The translations under genes and the position numbers were made by a program. DNA of 14,254 bases from assembly GCA_964556545.1 (NCBI GenBank), contig CAZKWE010000014.1, positions 1 to 14,254 of the forward strand, written 5' to 3'. This DNA is from JALSKU01 sp964556545 (lineage in GTDB: Bacteria; Campylobacterota; Campylobacteria; Campylobacterales; JALSKU01). The notes beneath the pieces were generated by a model. That model ran no database searches. It worked only from the letters and a program-made list of their open reading frames with translations, and was not told the origin of the DNA. This document shows positions 6,910 to 14,102 of this stretch, piece after piece (the stretch's first letter is position 1; every line of letters begins with the position of its first letter).

Positions 6910-6922
6910 ATTATACTATAAT
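6910..6922. promoter_or_regulatory. Back-to-back -10 boxes for proC and luxS
   Basis: The 13-base palindrome ATTATACTATAAT holds TATAAT on the minus strand (6915-6910, toward proC) and TATAAT on the plus strand (6917-6922, toward luxS), separated by one base. On the plus strand TTCAAA (6894-6899) is a 4/6 -35 at 17-base spacing. Simultaneous occupancy by two polymerases would be impossible. The same 13-mer recurs at 9347-9359. Confidence 0.6.
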
Positions 6923-6951
6923 GTATATAAAAAATAATGGAGGGTAATTTA

Positions 6952-7455
6952 ATGCCTATGTTAGACAGTTTTATGGTTGATCACACCAAAATGCCGGCTC
7001 CTGCAGTGAGGGTGGCAAAACATATGAAAACACCTTGCGGTGATATTGTTAGTGTATTTGATCTTAGATTTTGCAAACCCAATAAAGAGATTATGTCACC
7101 TGAAGGTACTCATACATTGGAGCATCTTTTTGCCGGTTTTATGAGAGAACACTTAAATGGCAATAATGTTGAAATTATAGATATATCTCCTATGGGATGC
7201 AGAACGGGCTTTTATATGAGTGTAATTGGCGACCCTGATGAAAAGAGGGTTGTTGAGGCATGGGAAAAATCAATGAAAGATGTCTTGAATGTTAAGAGTC
7301 AAGATGATATACCGGAATTAAACATATATCAGTGTGGAAGTGCATTTATGCATTCGCTTGATGATGCCAAGGAGATAGCAAAAGGTGTATTGGAAAAGGG
7401 TATAGGCATTATGGATAATGAAGCTTTGAAACTTGATGAGAGTTTGATAAAATAG
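6952..7455 (+). CDS. luxS: S-ribosylhomocysteine lyase (autoinducer-2 synthase)
   Basis: LuxS cleaves S-ribosylhomocysteine to homocysteine and DPD, the precursor of autoinducer-2, in the activated methyl cycle. The 167-residue product has the zinc ligands H54 and H58 in GTHTLEHLF (with catalytic E57), C128 in YQCGSAF as third ligand, and the active-site C83 in MGCRTGFYMS. The length is normal. The start at 6952 is preferred over the ATG at 6937 because GGAGGG (6939-6944) stands 7 bases before it and would otherwise be translated. It is divergent from proC and converges on the ciaB-family gene, sharing a 13-bp hairpin at the stops. No pfs or other methyl-cycle gene is adjacent. Identification is firm. 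Confidence 0.97.
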   Translation: MPMLDSFMVDHTKMPAPAVRVAKHMKTPCGDIVSVFDLRFCKPNKEIMSPEGTHTLEHLFAGFMREHLNGNNVEIIDISPMGCRTGFYMSVIGDPDEKRVVEAWEKSMKDVLNVKSQDDIPELNIYQCGSAFMHSLDDAKEIAKGVLEKGIGIMDNEALKLDESLIK

Positions 7456-7486
7456 AAATAGCATAATTTCACTTTATGCTATTTCT
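7454..7486. terminator. Bidirectional terminator shared by luxS and the ciaB-family gene
   Basis: AGAAATAGCATAA (7454-7466) and TTATGCTATTTCT (7474-7486) form a perfect 13-bp stem with a 7-base loop. The luxS stop (7453-7455) touches the left arm and the stop of the minus-strand gene (7474-7476) lies in the right arm. On the plus strand a run of seven T starts about 8 bases after the stem. Confidence 0.7.
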
Positions 7487-9315
7487 CTACCTATTTTTTT
7501 GTACAATTCCCAATAATATACAACAAAAGATTTTACTTTTTTATCCAAAGGTAAAAAGTATCCGTTCTCTTTTTTGGCAAACATATATAAAAATTCACTT
7601 GCATCTTTTTTGTAAAGATAGTGTTTTGCCAAATTATTATAAGTATTTTTGTATAGCGATACGGTTTTTTCATAAACCTTATCGTCAAAGCTGATATGCA
7701 GTTTTTCTTTTTCATATCTTAAAACACCGCTTTTAAAAAGTATATCAAGATGAATCAAGCCTTCACAATAGTAAGGCTCAACTTCACCTGTATGCATCCA
7801 GGCTATAAGAGAAACGGCTCTTTTGGTAATATCTTTTAAAATATAACTTTTTAATTTTTCCTGTTCATTGTAAAAAAAGCTAACAAGTCCACCGGCAGTA
7901 GCTTTGAATTCTTCTATATTTTTAAAGTTACCGGTTTTATTCATGGCGGTTTCGGTTGTATTATCCATCCATAAAATATGACCAAATTCATGTCCGATAG
8001 TGGTTATATCATAAATTTTATGCCAAATTTCAGGTTTGTTAAAGAGCAAATCTTTATATTCATCTATAAAATTGTTTCCAAAAATACTCTGTGTAATTTT
8101 CATAACGGGTTTTGCCCTTTGAGCCTCAAGGATACTGTCTGCAAATGCAAAGATTTTTTTACCGAATTGTGAACTTACTTTTTCATCGTTTGGTACGACC
8201 TGTGCTGAAAACAATCCGCAAAATTCCGCCCCATAGTAAAGCATAGGCTTTCCTATATAAAGTTGTACTTTGTTTAAATTGGCAATGGTGGATATTTTGA
8301 TATTTTTATGAGCGGGCAAAGCAAGAGAATCAAATATTTTTAAAAAAGTATCTTTTATTTTCTCTTTTGTATTGCTTTGAGATATTTCTTTGGGATTTGC
8401 AATTCTGACATCCCATTCAAGTGCAACGGCCTTTCTGTAATGATCTTCGTAGTATTCAAGAGGATGACCTACTTGCAAAGGTGAAGTTATCTTCATCCAG
8501 TATCTGTCCACATCAGCCCATCTTTTTATAAGTTTTGAAGTATTTCTTTCATTAAGAGCTTTTATGATAGCATTAAAATAATTTATATACTCATCTTTTA
8601 AACCAAAAATTTCATCATCAAGTACAGAAAGCTTTAAAACAAGGGTTTCTATGGGTTTGCTTACTTCTTCAACTTCTTTTGCAAATGCATCTTTATAACT
8701 AAGTGAGCGAAATTCATCACCGTTTCTTATCAATACGGAGTACGACCTATCGGCAGTTTTTCCATCCTCGTCAATTTCGAGCAGTTTCTTTTGATGCAGC
8801 ATTTGGTAGATTTTTTCCTCATCACCGTTAAAAAGTTTGAAAAGTTCCCTGTTTATTCCTGTTATAATATGGGAAGTCCATGAAGATTGCCATTTGGTAA
8901 AAGCGATACCTGCTTGATGAACACCTTCTAAAATTGTTCTGTAAAATTGTGTTAAAAGCTTGAGTGAATTTATCTTTCGTAAAAGTTTTTTATGAAGATT
9001 TATATGATAATTACTAGCCCAAAGATATGCTTTTTCTTTGACTTTGTCTATCTCTTCCTCACTAAAATTCGCTTTTTGTAACTCTTGTATCAAAGATTCA
9101 TCTCTTAGCGAGACAAGCCTGTTGATGGCCGATAATCTTGTTTCTTGATTGAGTGGCAGTTTTATATCATTTAAAAAATTATCTATATATTCTTTTTTGG
9201 TCGGTATATCTTTATGAAGAATTTCATAAAAACTGTTTAATTCATTTTGATTGTCCTGCAAAATGAGATATATTTTTTCCAAATCATATAAAAAAAGTTC
9301 TTTTAATTGTTTCAT
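7474..9315 (-). CDS. ciaB: CiaB-family protein with an HEXXH metallopeptidase-like motif
   Basis: 613 residues, close to the ~610 of Campylobacter CiaB. The segment AFTKWQSSWTSHIITGINREL (about residues 139-159) and the N-terminal layout match my memory of CiaB-family proteins in Campylobacter, Arcobacter and Sulfurimonas. Campylobacter CiaB is described as a secreted invasion antigen, yet relatives occur in environmental Campylobacterota, and no signal peptide is visible here. The sequence shows GHEFGHILWMD with H442-E443-x-x-H446, and NIEEFKATAGG with E468/E469 about 22 residues later. This is the gluzincin pattern (two His, downstream Glu), reminiscent of M49/M3-like peptidases. A zinc-dependent oligopeptidase is therefore a fair inference, not shown. 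The ribosome binding site (GGGA) is weak and distant. It converges with luxS and is divergent from the GGDEF/PilZ-like gene. Family name fairly secure; function open. Confidence 0.78.
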   Translation of the reverse strand: MKQLKELFLYDLEKIYLILQDNQNELNSFYEILHKDIPTKKEYIDNFLNDIKLPLNQETRLSAINRLVSLRDESLIQELQKANFSEEEIDKVKEKAYLWASNYHINLHKKLLRKINSLKLLTQFYRTILEGVHQAGIAFTKWQSSWTSHIITGINRELFKLFNGDEEKIYQMLHQKKLLEIDEDGKTADRSYSVLIRNGDEFRSLSYKDAFAKEVEEVSKPIETLVLKLSVLDDEIFGLKDEYINYFNAIIKALNERNTSKLIKRWADVDRYWMKITSPLQVGHPLEYYEDHYRKAVALEWDVRIANPKEISQSNTKEKIKDTFLKIFDSLALPAHKNIKISTIANLNKVQLYIGKPMLYYGAEFCGLFSAQVVPNDEKVSSQFGKKIFAFADSILEAQRAKPVMKITQSIFGNNFIDEYKDLLFNKPEIWHKIYDITTIGHEFGHILWMDNTTETAMNKTGNFKNIEEFKATAGGLVSFFYNEQEKLKSYILKDITKRAVSLIAWMHTGEVEPYYCEGLIHLDILFKSGVLRYEKEKLHISFDDKVYEKTVSLYKNTYNNLAKHYLYKKDASEFLYMFAKKENGYFLPLDKKVKSFVVYYWELYKKIGREIA

Positions 9316-9346
9316 AATTTTTATTTCCCATTAAAATTTAAAGCAA

Positions 9347-9359
9347 ATTATACTATAAT
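9347..9359. promoter_or_regulatory. Back-to-back -10 boxes for the ciaB-family gene and the GGDEF/PilZ-like operon
   Basis: ATTATACTATAAT, identical to the proC/luxS element. TATAAT on the minus strand is read 9352 to 9347 and points to the ciaB-family gene; TATAAT on the plus strand is 9354-9359. A 4/6 -35 (TTAAAA, 9331-9336) exists for the plus strand only. The plus transcript would have a leader of about 135 bases before 9501, which includes a small ATTCTT-AAA-AAGAAT hairpin at 9472-9486; nothing else is evident in that leader. Confidence 0.55.
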
Positions 9360-9500
9360 ATGCAAGAGGTATTTCTGAAACCTTATAGTTTATAACATTG
9401 TGAGTTTTTTTAGTTATGAAAAATAGCATCATATCAATATTTTGGGATTATAACTATATAGATTTTGAGATATTCTTAAAAAGAATGAAACAGGTTTTTT

Positions 9501-10622
9501 ATGGAAAGATATAAGGCTATCAATAATTATCTCAATATGGCCATAGTAGAATCTAATTTAAAAAAAGCAAAAAATGACGATTTGCCTTTGAGTGTTATAC
9601 TGTTTAAATACAATATTGATCTTGATAATGCTTTTTTCTTCAAAAATATTATGAGTGAAATTTATACACTTCTTTCTTACCCCGATATTTTCTATAATGA
9701 CAAAGAGAGTTTTTTGGTAATTTTGCAAAACAAAAGACTTCATGAAAGTATAACAATATTCAAGAAAGTCCAACATGATCTTCTTAATATGCATGACTTA
9801 AGGATAGATAGAGTCGGAATTACGGAAATGTCTAAAGATGACACTGTAGAGAGTTTGCTTAAAAGAGTCAATAGATACCTTGTGATTTCAAAAAGATTGC
9901 CAATTGGAAAAATTATATACGGAACAAGTTCTTTTGATTTTTATAATGATAGAAAACGCGAAAATACACTAAAAAATATCATAGAAAACAATCCTGATGT
10001 AATACTGCATAGTCTGTATGAAGGAATACCCATAAAAAATAAAGCTTCCATAGTGCAATACAGTGAAGACAAAATGTGTCTTGAAACTACTTATGAAGAA
10101 TTGCTGTATTTGAAAAAAAATGAAGAATTTGTTTATATGCGACATAAAGAGTTTCCTTATATTATCAAAGGTTATATTTATAAGTATGATTTCAATCATA
10201 AAGTTATTTGTGTAAAAAATCTTGAATTTCAAGATATCTCAGTAGTTGACAGAGCAAGTACCAGGATTACGCCACCAAAAAATATAAGGGTAATGATAGA
10301 GTATGAAAACAGTATTGTCTGTGATGGTGCGATAAAGTCAATTTCAGCAGACTCGCTTGTAGTAAAAGTTGATAGAAACAGACTTAAAAGGATACTTATG
10401 CTAAAAAATAGAGAATTTATATTGAAATTCAGACTTTTTGCAAAAAACAGTATAGCAATTGACAATATATCTCTTAGAGCAACAATATTTAATATATCTG
10501 GAAGCGATATAGTTTTTTTGATAAAACCCAACAGTTTTATCAAGGTAAAAATTTTAAATTATGTCAAATCCGTACAGGAAGAAATCATAAAAAATTTAAA
10601 AAAACAGATAACAATACAATAA
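9501..10622 (+). CDS. Degenerate GGDEF plus PilZ-like domain protein, putative c-di-GMP-linked regulator
   Basis: 373 residues, no signal peptide or membrane segment, so cytoplasmic. Residues about 25-132 have the layout of a GGDEF domain (LPLSVILFKYN; YNDKESFLVIL where RxGGDEFxxLL would be; VGITEMSKDDTVESLLKRVNRYL at the end). The GGDEF motif itself is lost, so cyclase activity is not expected. Residues about 170-250 resemble a YcgR-N-like barrel, and 250-350 a PilZ domain: RASTR (251-255) fits the RxxxR c-di-GMP motif, while the second motif DxSxxG is altered to SISADS. It may bind c-di-GMP through RxxxR, or be fully degenerate. AGG lies 6 bases before the ATG. The pit gene starts 22 bases after its stop, suggesting one operon. 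The domain call rests on pattern matching by eye. Confidence 0.65.
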   Translation: MERYKAINNYLNMAIVESNLKKAKNDDLPLSVILFKYNIDLDNAFFFKNIMSEIYTLLSYPDIFYNDKESFLVILQNKRLHESITIFKKVQHDLLNMHDLRIDRVGITEMSKDDTVESLLKRVNRYLVISKRLPIGKIIYGTSSFDFYNDRKRENTLKNIIENNPDVILHSLYEGIPIKNKASIVQYSEDKMCLETTYEELLYLKKNEEFVYMRHKEFPYIIKGYIYKYDFNHKVICVKNLEFQDISVVDRASTRITPPKNIRVMIEYENSIVCDGAIKSISADSLVVKVDRNRLKRILMLKNREFILKFRLFAKNSIAIDNISLRATIFNISGSDIVFLIKPNSFIKVKILNYVKSVQEEIIKNLKKQITIQ

Positions 10623-10644
10623 AATCAGCAGATAAAGGATAACT

Positions 10645-12288
10645 TTGGAGATAAATGCCATAAAAAAGATAGAAAAAAAAGCTATCAAATCAAGTAGACT
10701 AAGTCTTGTTAGGTTGGGATTTGCCCTATTTTTTATATTTGCCGTTTTTTTATATGTTTATATAAATAACGGTGGAGTTGAAAATAGTACATTTTTGATA
10801 ATTGCTTCTTTGTTTGGTGCATATATGGCAATGAATATAGGAGCAAATGATGTTGCAAACAATATCGGACCGGCAGTCGGGTCAAAAGCACTTACTATGG
10901 GAGGAGCTATAGCAATAGCGGCTGTATTTGAAGCAAGCGGTGCTTTAATTGCAGGTGGAGATGTTGTGCAGACTATAAAAAAAGGGATTATTGATATCCA
11001 CTCTTTCGGATTTGATATCCACTCTTTTGTATGGGCTATGATGGCTGCACTGTTGGCTGCGGCTTTATGGCTGAACTTTGCTACATACTTTAAGGCTCCG
11101 GTTTCAACTACTCACTCTATAGTCGGCGGTGTAATGGGAGCCGGAATCGCAGCTTTTGGATTTGGGGTAGTTTCATGGGGGACGATGGGTGCCATAGTGG
11201 CTTCCTGGATTATTTCGCCGTTAATCGGAGGAGCTATAGCAGCACTGTTTTTATACGGCATAAAAAAAACTATTATTTTTAAAGAGGATAGGATAAAGAG
11301 TGCAAAGAGTTGGATACCTTTTTATGTAGCCATAATGGCATGGGCATTTGCAACATATATAACCTTGAAAGGCTTTAAGCATATTTGGCCGAATATAGTA
11401 AGTTTTGTAAATTCTATAATCTCCATATTGCCGGAAACTAAAAAGCCTACATTTTTAACTGCCAATATTATCGGTATAGTTGTAGCTGTAATTGTCTATT
11501 TTTATACAAGAAAAAAACTTCAAAATACTACTATGAGTGACAACAGCAGAAAAGGTATAAGTACATATTTTACCATACCGTTAGTTTTTGCTGCCGCACT
11601 TTTAAGTTTTGCACATGGTGCAAATGATGTGGCAAATGCGGTAGGACCTCTTGCCGCTATAAGTGATGCGGTTATAAATAATGCAATTTCTCCAAAAGCC
11701 GGTATTCCTTTTTGGGTTATGGCGGTAGGTGGCTTTGGTATATCTATAGGTTTGGCTCTTTACGGGCCTAAACTTATAAGAACAGTTGGCAGTGAAATAA
11801 CCGAACTTGACAAGATAAGAGCATTTTCCATTGCTATTGCTGCAGCTATAACAGTTATATTGGCCAGTCAGCTCGGGCTTCCTGTTAGCTCGACTCATAT
11901 TGCCATTGGTGGTGTTTTCGGAGTAGGTTTTTTAAGAGAATGGTTAGATAGAGTTAAAAATCTTGAAGAAAAAGCCCAAATTGAGAGAATTAACCTTGAA
12001 GAAGAAAAAACACACTTAGATGAAATAAAAAATGAGTTTAAAGAGCTTCAAAATAAAGAAGAAAAGGTTTTGGAAGATTATGAAAAAATTGTAGAATTGA
12101 TCAAAGAGATAAGAGATGAAGAGAAAAGGATAAAAAAAGAGAAAAAGGCCATAAAAAATATAAAAAAAGAAAAATACATAAAAAGAGATGCACTTAAAAA
12201 GATAATCGCCGCTTGGATAGTTACAGTGCCTGTTGCGGCTTTGCTTTCTGCTATGATATTTTTTATGCTTAAAGGGATGTTTATATGA
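10645..12288 (+). CDS. pit: PHO4-family inorganic phosphate transporter (Pit)
   Basis: 547 residues, an inner-membrane phosphate/cation symporter. Both halves carry the family signature: GANDVANNIGPAVGSKALT at about 66-84 and HGANDVANAVGPLAA from 324. The matching VSTTHSIVGGVMGAG and VSSTHIAIGGVFGVG motifs are present, with about ten hydrophobic helices. Residues about 436-515 are a strongly charged coiled coil (EEKAQIERINLEEEKTHLDE and on), followed by one last membrane helix. This makes it longer than E. coli PitA (499) and puts an ~80-residue coil on one membrane face. The start is TTG 10645, chosen because AAAGGA ends 5 bases before it and no ATG precedes the first helix. The stop overlaps the next gene's ATG (ATGA). 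The transporter call is firm; the role of the coil is unknown. Confidence 0.93.
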   Translation: MEINAIKKIEKKAIKSSRLSLVRLGFALFFIFAVFLYVYINNGGVENSTFLIIASLFGAYMAMNIGANDVANNIGPAVGSKALTMGGAIAIAAVFEASGALIAGGDVVQTIKKGIIDIHSFGFDIHSFVWAMMAALLAAALWLNFATYFKAPVSTTHSIVGGVMGAGIAAFGFGVVSWGTMGAIVASWIISPLIGGAIAALFLYGIKKTIIFKEDRIKSAKSWIPFYVAIMAWAFATYITLKGFKHIWPNIVSFVNSIISILPETKKPTFLTANIIGIVVAVIVYFYTRKKLQNTTMSDNSRKGISTYFTIPLVFAAALLSFAHGANDVANAVGPLAAISDAVINNAISPKAGIPFWVMAVGGFGISIGLALYGPKLIRTVGSEITELDKIRAFSIAIAAAITVILASQLGLPVSSTHIAIGGVFGVGFLREWLDRVKNLEEKAQIERINLEEEKTHLDEIKNEFKELQNKEEKVLEDYEKIVELIKEIRDEEKRIKKEKKAIKNIKKEKYIKRDALKKIIAAWIVTVPVAALLSAMIFFMLKGMFI

Positions 12289-12731
12289 TACAAATGACAA
12301 AAGAGCAGCAAGAAGAGTTAAAAGAGCACTTTAACAATCCGAAAAATTTTGGAAAAATGTTGGATTATGATGCCAAAGGTATATGTATAAACCCTGAAAA
12401 AAAAGCAAAAACCACTATATTTTTAAAAGTGGATAAAAATGAAATTGTACAAGATATAAAATTTTTAATTAAGGGATGCAAGAGTACTTTGCTGACAGGA
12501 TCATTGTTTACAGAAACAGTTAAAGGGTATTCTTTGGATGATGGTATAGAATTGTGTGATGATTTGCTTCAAGAGTTGGAGGCTGATTTGACACCAGATA
12601 AAGAAAAGCCAAGATTGGTGATGAATGCGTACAAGGCTGCTGTGCAAAACTATAGAGATAGAAAAAATGGCAGTAACGAAAATGAAAAAGAGATAATTAT
12701 ACACTCATCTTCATATTATACGAGTACTTAA
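12285..12731 (+). CDS. IscU/NifU-N-like protein lacking canonical iron-sulfur ligands
   Basis: 148 residues. EHFNNPKNFGKML resembles the IscU start (HF.nPRNvG.m), C34 in KGICINP aligns with the first scaffold cysteine, and C65 in FLIKGCKSTLLTGSLFTETVKGYSLDDG with the second. The third cysteine position (normally K.HCS in the C-terminal helix) reads PRLVMNAYKAAVQNY, without Cys, and the Asp after the first cysteine is absent. C91 (IELCDD) is not at the usual place. It is therefore an IscU-fold protein whose scaffold activity is doubtful. The C-terminal tail (NEKEIIIHSSSYYTST) is poorly conserved in appearance. The ATG at 12285 overlaps the pit stop and AAGGG lies 8 bases upstream; ATG 12294 is an alternative. 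Translational coupling to pit is notable because no iron-sulfur gene is nearby. Confidence 0.75.
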   Translation: MIQMTKEQQEELKEHFNNPKNFGKMLDYDAKGICINPEKKAKTTIFLKVDKNEIVQDIKFLIKGCKSTLLTGSLFTETVKGYSLDDGIELCDDLLQELEADLTPDKEKPRLVMNAYKAAVQNYRDRKNGSNENEKEIIIHSSSYYTST

Positions 12732-12782
12732 GAGGGTAAAATAGTTTTATTGTAATTTGATGAGAGTTTAAGGAGTTTACAA

Positions 12783-12814
12783 GGCGGACAAATTGTTTCT
12801 CTCGCCGACAGGCG
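12783..12814 (+). repeat. Competing GC-rich hairpins downstream of the pit operon
   Basis: GGCG (12783-12786), CGCC (12803-12806) and GGCG (12811-12814) allow two mutually exclusive stems; the second (CGCC-GACA-GGCG) is a compact hairpin. The patch is markedly GC-richer than its surroundings. It may be part of one repeat unit with the palindrome that follows. Confidence 0.45.
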
Positions 12815-12828
12815 TAGCATAAGTTTTA

Positions 12829-12856
12829 CCCCACAAAATTTTAAAATTTTGTGGGG
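12829..12856. repeat. 28-bp perfect palindrome
   Basis: CCCCACAAAATTTT followed directly by its exact reverse complement. As RNA it could fold into a long hairpin; as DNA it is a symmetric site. The right arm's GGGG is followed by ACCCC (12857-12861), which could pair with it alternatively. No T-run follows, so it is not a standard terminator, though it could end the pit operon or be a repetitive-element core. Confidence 0.75.
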
Positions 12857-12874
12857 ACCCCAAAGTGATAGGAA

Positions 12875-12903
12875 TTTTTGCCGGAATTCATTTTCGGCAA
12901 AAA
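12875..12903 (+). promoter_or_regulatory. Leader hairpin just before the M20 peptidase ribosome binding site
   Basis: TTTTTGCCG (12875-12883) pairs with CGGCAAAAA (12895-12903) around an 11-base loop, a perfect 9-bp stem. The GGAG ribosome binding site (12904-12907) begins at the very next base. It may affect initiation or mRNA stability, or mark the end of upstream transcription. Confidence 0.5.
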
Positions 12904-12915
12904 GGAGATTTTAAA

Positions 12916-14013
12916 ATGAAATTTTTAAAAGAGTTAAAACAGCTTGTAGAGATAAATTCATATACAATGAATAAAGAAGGTGTTGATAAAAACGGAGAAA
13001 TTTATATTACGAAGATGATACCGCTTGGTTTTGAGTATGAAATTTTTAAGCGTAAACATATAGGAAACCATATACTTTTTAAATCCCGTAAAAAAACCGG
13101 TAAAAAACTTTTGCTTTTAGGACATATGGATACTGTATTTCCTGAAGGCAGTTTTGAAGGTTTTAAAGAAGATGAAGAGTGGGTTTACGGTCCTGGAGTT
13201 TGTGATATGAAAGGCGGCAATATAGTAGCTATAGAAGCACTCAGAGAACATTTTTATAAATATAAAAAGATTGAAAATATAGATTTTTTGCTTGTGAGTG
13301 ACGAAGAGGACGGAAGCAATGATTCAAAATTTATAACTGCCAAACTATCCGAAAAATATGATTATGCTCTTGTTTATGAAGCTGCGGGAGAAGATATGGA
13401 GGTTGTTACAGGCAGAAAAGGTGCGGGAACATTTTTTATAGATATCAAAGGCAAACCTGCTCATGCCGGCAATAACTACACTCTTGGAATTGATGCCAAC
13501 CTTGAAGCCAGTTATAAATTGCAAAAATTGATCAAACTTAGTGATTTTAACAAAGGTACAACAGTAAATGTAGGCAAAATAGAAGGAGGAGTAGGAGCAA
13601 ATACCATTTCGCCTTATGCAAAACTTACTTTCGAAGCACGATATACTTCAACAAGTGAAAGAGACAGGATTTTAAAAGAGATAGATAAAATTGTAAGTAC
13701 TTCATATGTTAAAGGAAGCAAGTCATTTTTGAGTGGAGGTATTCAAAAAGATGTTATGGAGCCGACTTGCAAACAGGAGAAATTTTTAAAAGATATTGAA
13801 AATTACTGCAAGATAAAATTAAAAACCGAAAAAAGAGGCGGAGTGAGTGATGCAAATATAGTTTCATCAAGCGGTACAGTCGTGCTTGACGGTATGGGAC
13901 CTTTTGGAGATGGGGATCATACTGATAAAGAGAGAGCTTTAAAAAGCAGTTTTAAAAAGAGGATAGAGTTAAGTACAAAGATATTTGAAGCTATTATGGA
14001 GAAAAAAATCTAA
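12916..14013 (+). CDS. M20 family metallopeptidase (glutamate carboxypeptidase-like)
   Basis: 365 residues, a two-zinc amidohydrolase of the M20/carboxypeptidase G2 group. Ligand candidates are H70 in LLGHMDTVF (with D72), D97 in CDMKGG, catalytic E130 and ligand E131 in SDEEDGS, E155 in VYEAAGE, and H335 in GDGDHTDKE. A dimerisation (lid) domain lies between, from about residue 165 to 275 (GRKGAGTFFIDIKGKPAHAG and on). The length is normal for cytoplasmic members and no signal peptide is visible. The substrate cannot be read off; N-acyl-amino acids or small peptides are usual. The start at ATG 12916 follows GGAG by 8 bases; a GTG at 12865 would translate the leader hairpin and is rejected. 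It stands alone between structured DNA and a transposase locus. Family call firm. Confidence 0.92.
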   Translation: MKFLKELKQLVEINSYTMNKEGVDKNGEIYITKMIPLGFEYEIFKRKHIGNHILFKSRKKTGKKLLLLGHMDTVFPEGSFEGFKEDEEWVYGPGVCDMKGGNIVAIEALREHFYKYKKIENIDFLLVSDEEDGSNDSKFITAKLSEKYDYALVYEAAGEDMEVVTGRKGAGTFFIDIKGKPAHAGNNYTLGIDANLEASYKLQKLIKLSDFNKGTTVNVGKIEGGVGANTISPYAKLTFEARYTSTSERDRILKEIDKIVSTSYVKGSKSFLSGGIQKDVMEPTCKQEKFLKDIENYCKIKLKTEKRGGVSDANIVSSSGTVVLDGMGPFGDGDHTDKERALKSSFKKRIELSTKIFEAIMEKKI

Positions 14014-14014
14014 C

Positions 14015-14046
14015 AAAGGGCCAGGGGTCAAAAGGGCCAGGGGTCA
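14015..14046 (+). repeat. Two perfect tandem 16-bp copies upstream of a REP-type transposase
   Basis: AAAGGGCCAGGGGTCA occurs at 14015-14030 and again at 14031-14046. GTCAAAAG (14027-14034) is the inverse of CTTTTGAC (14055-14062), so the block can fold. GGGTCAGGGTTTGAC-type motifs are common just upstream of REP-associated transposases. The block starts 2 bases after the M20 gene's stop. Confidence 0.8.
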
Positions 14047-14050
14047 GGGT

Positions 14051-14078
14051 TTGACTTTTGACTTTTTCTTATTATAAT
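14051..14078 (+). promoter_or_regulatory. Putative sigma70 promoter of the transposase gene
   Basis: TTGACT (14051-14056) and TATAAT (14073-14078) are 16 bases apart, ending 24 bases before the transposase ATG. A second TTGACT lies at 14058-14063 but at poorer spacing. The -35 region is part of the inverted repeat. Confidence 0.55.
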
Positions 14079-14102
14079 TTCTCCTTTAAATAGAAGTTTT
14101 CA

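Noticed and set aside
7474..9315. Inferring a pathogen from the CiaB-family gene
   Set aside because: The family also occurs in environmental Campylobacterota and no other virulence gene is in view.
10229..10543. 104-codon minus-strand open frame opposite the PilZ-like domain
   Set aside because: It is a hydrophobic Ile/Leu/Ser shadow of an AT-rich gene and nothing else supports it.
11602..11898. 98-codon minus-strand open frame inside pit
   Set aside because: It lies wholly inside the conserved second PHO4 half, is low in complexity with many Tyr/Ser/Arg, and has no ribosome binding site.
12865..12915. GTG start extending the M20 peptidase by 17 residues
   Set aside because: It would translate a perfect hairpin and the GGAG site that fits ATG 12916.
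12732..12915. CRISPR array or tRNA in the structured intergenic block
   Set aside because: The repeats are palindromes at single positions with no regular spacers, and no cloverleaf can be drawn.
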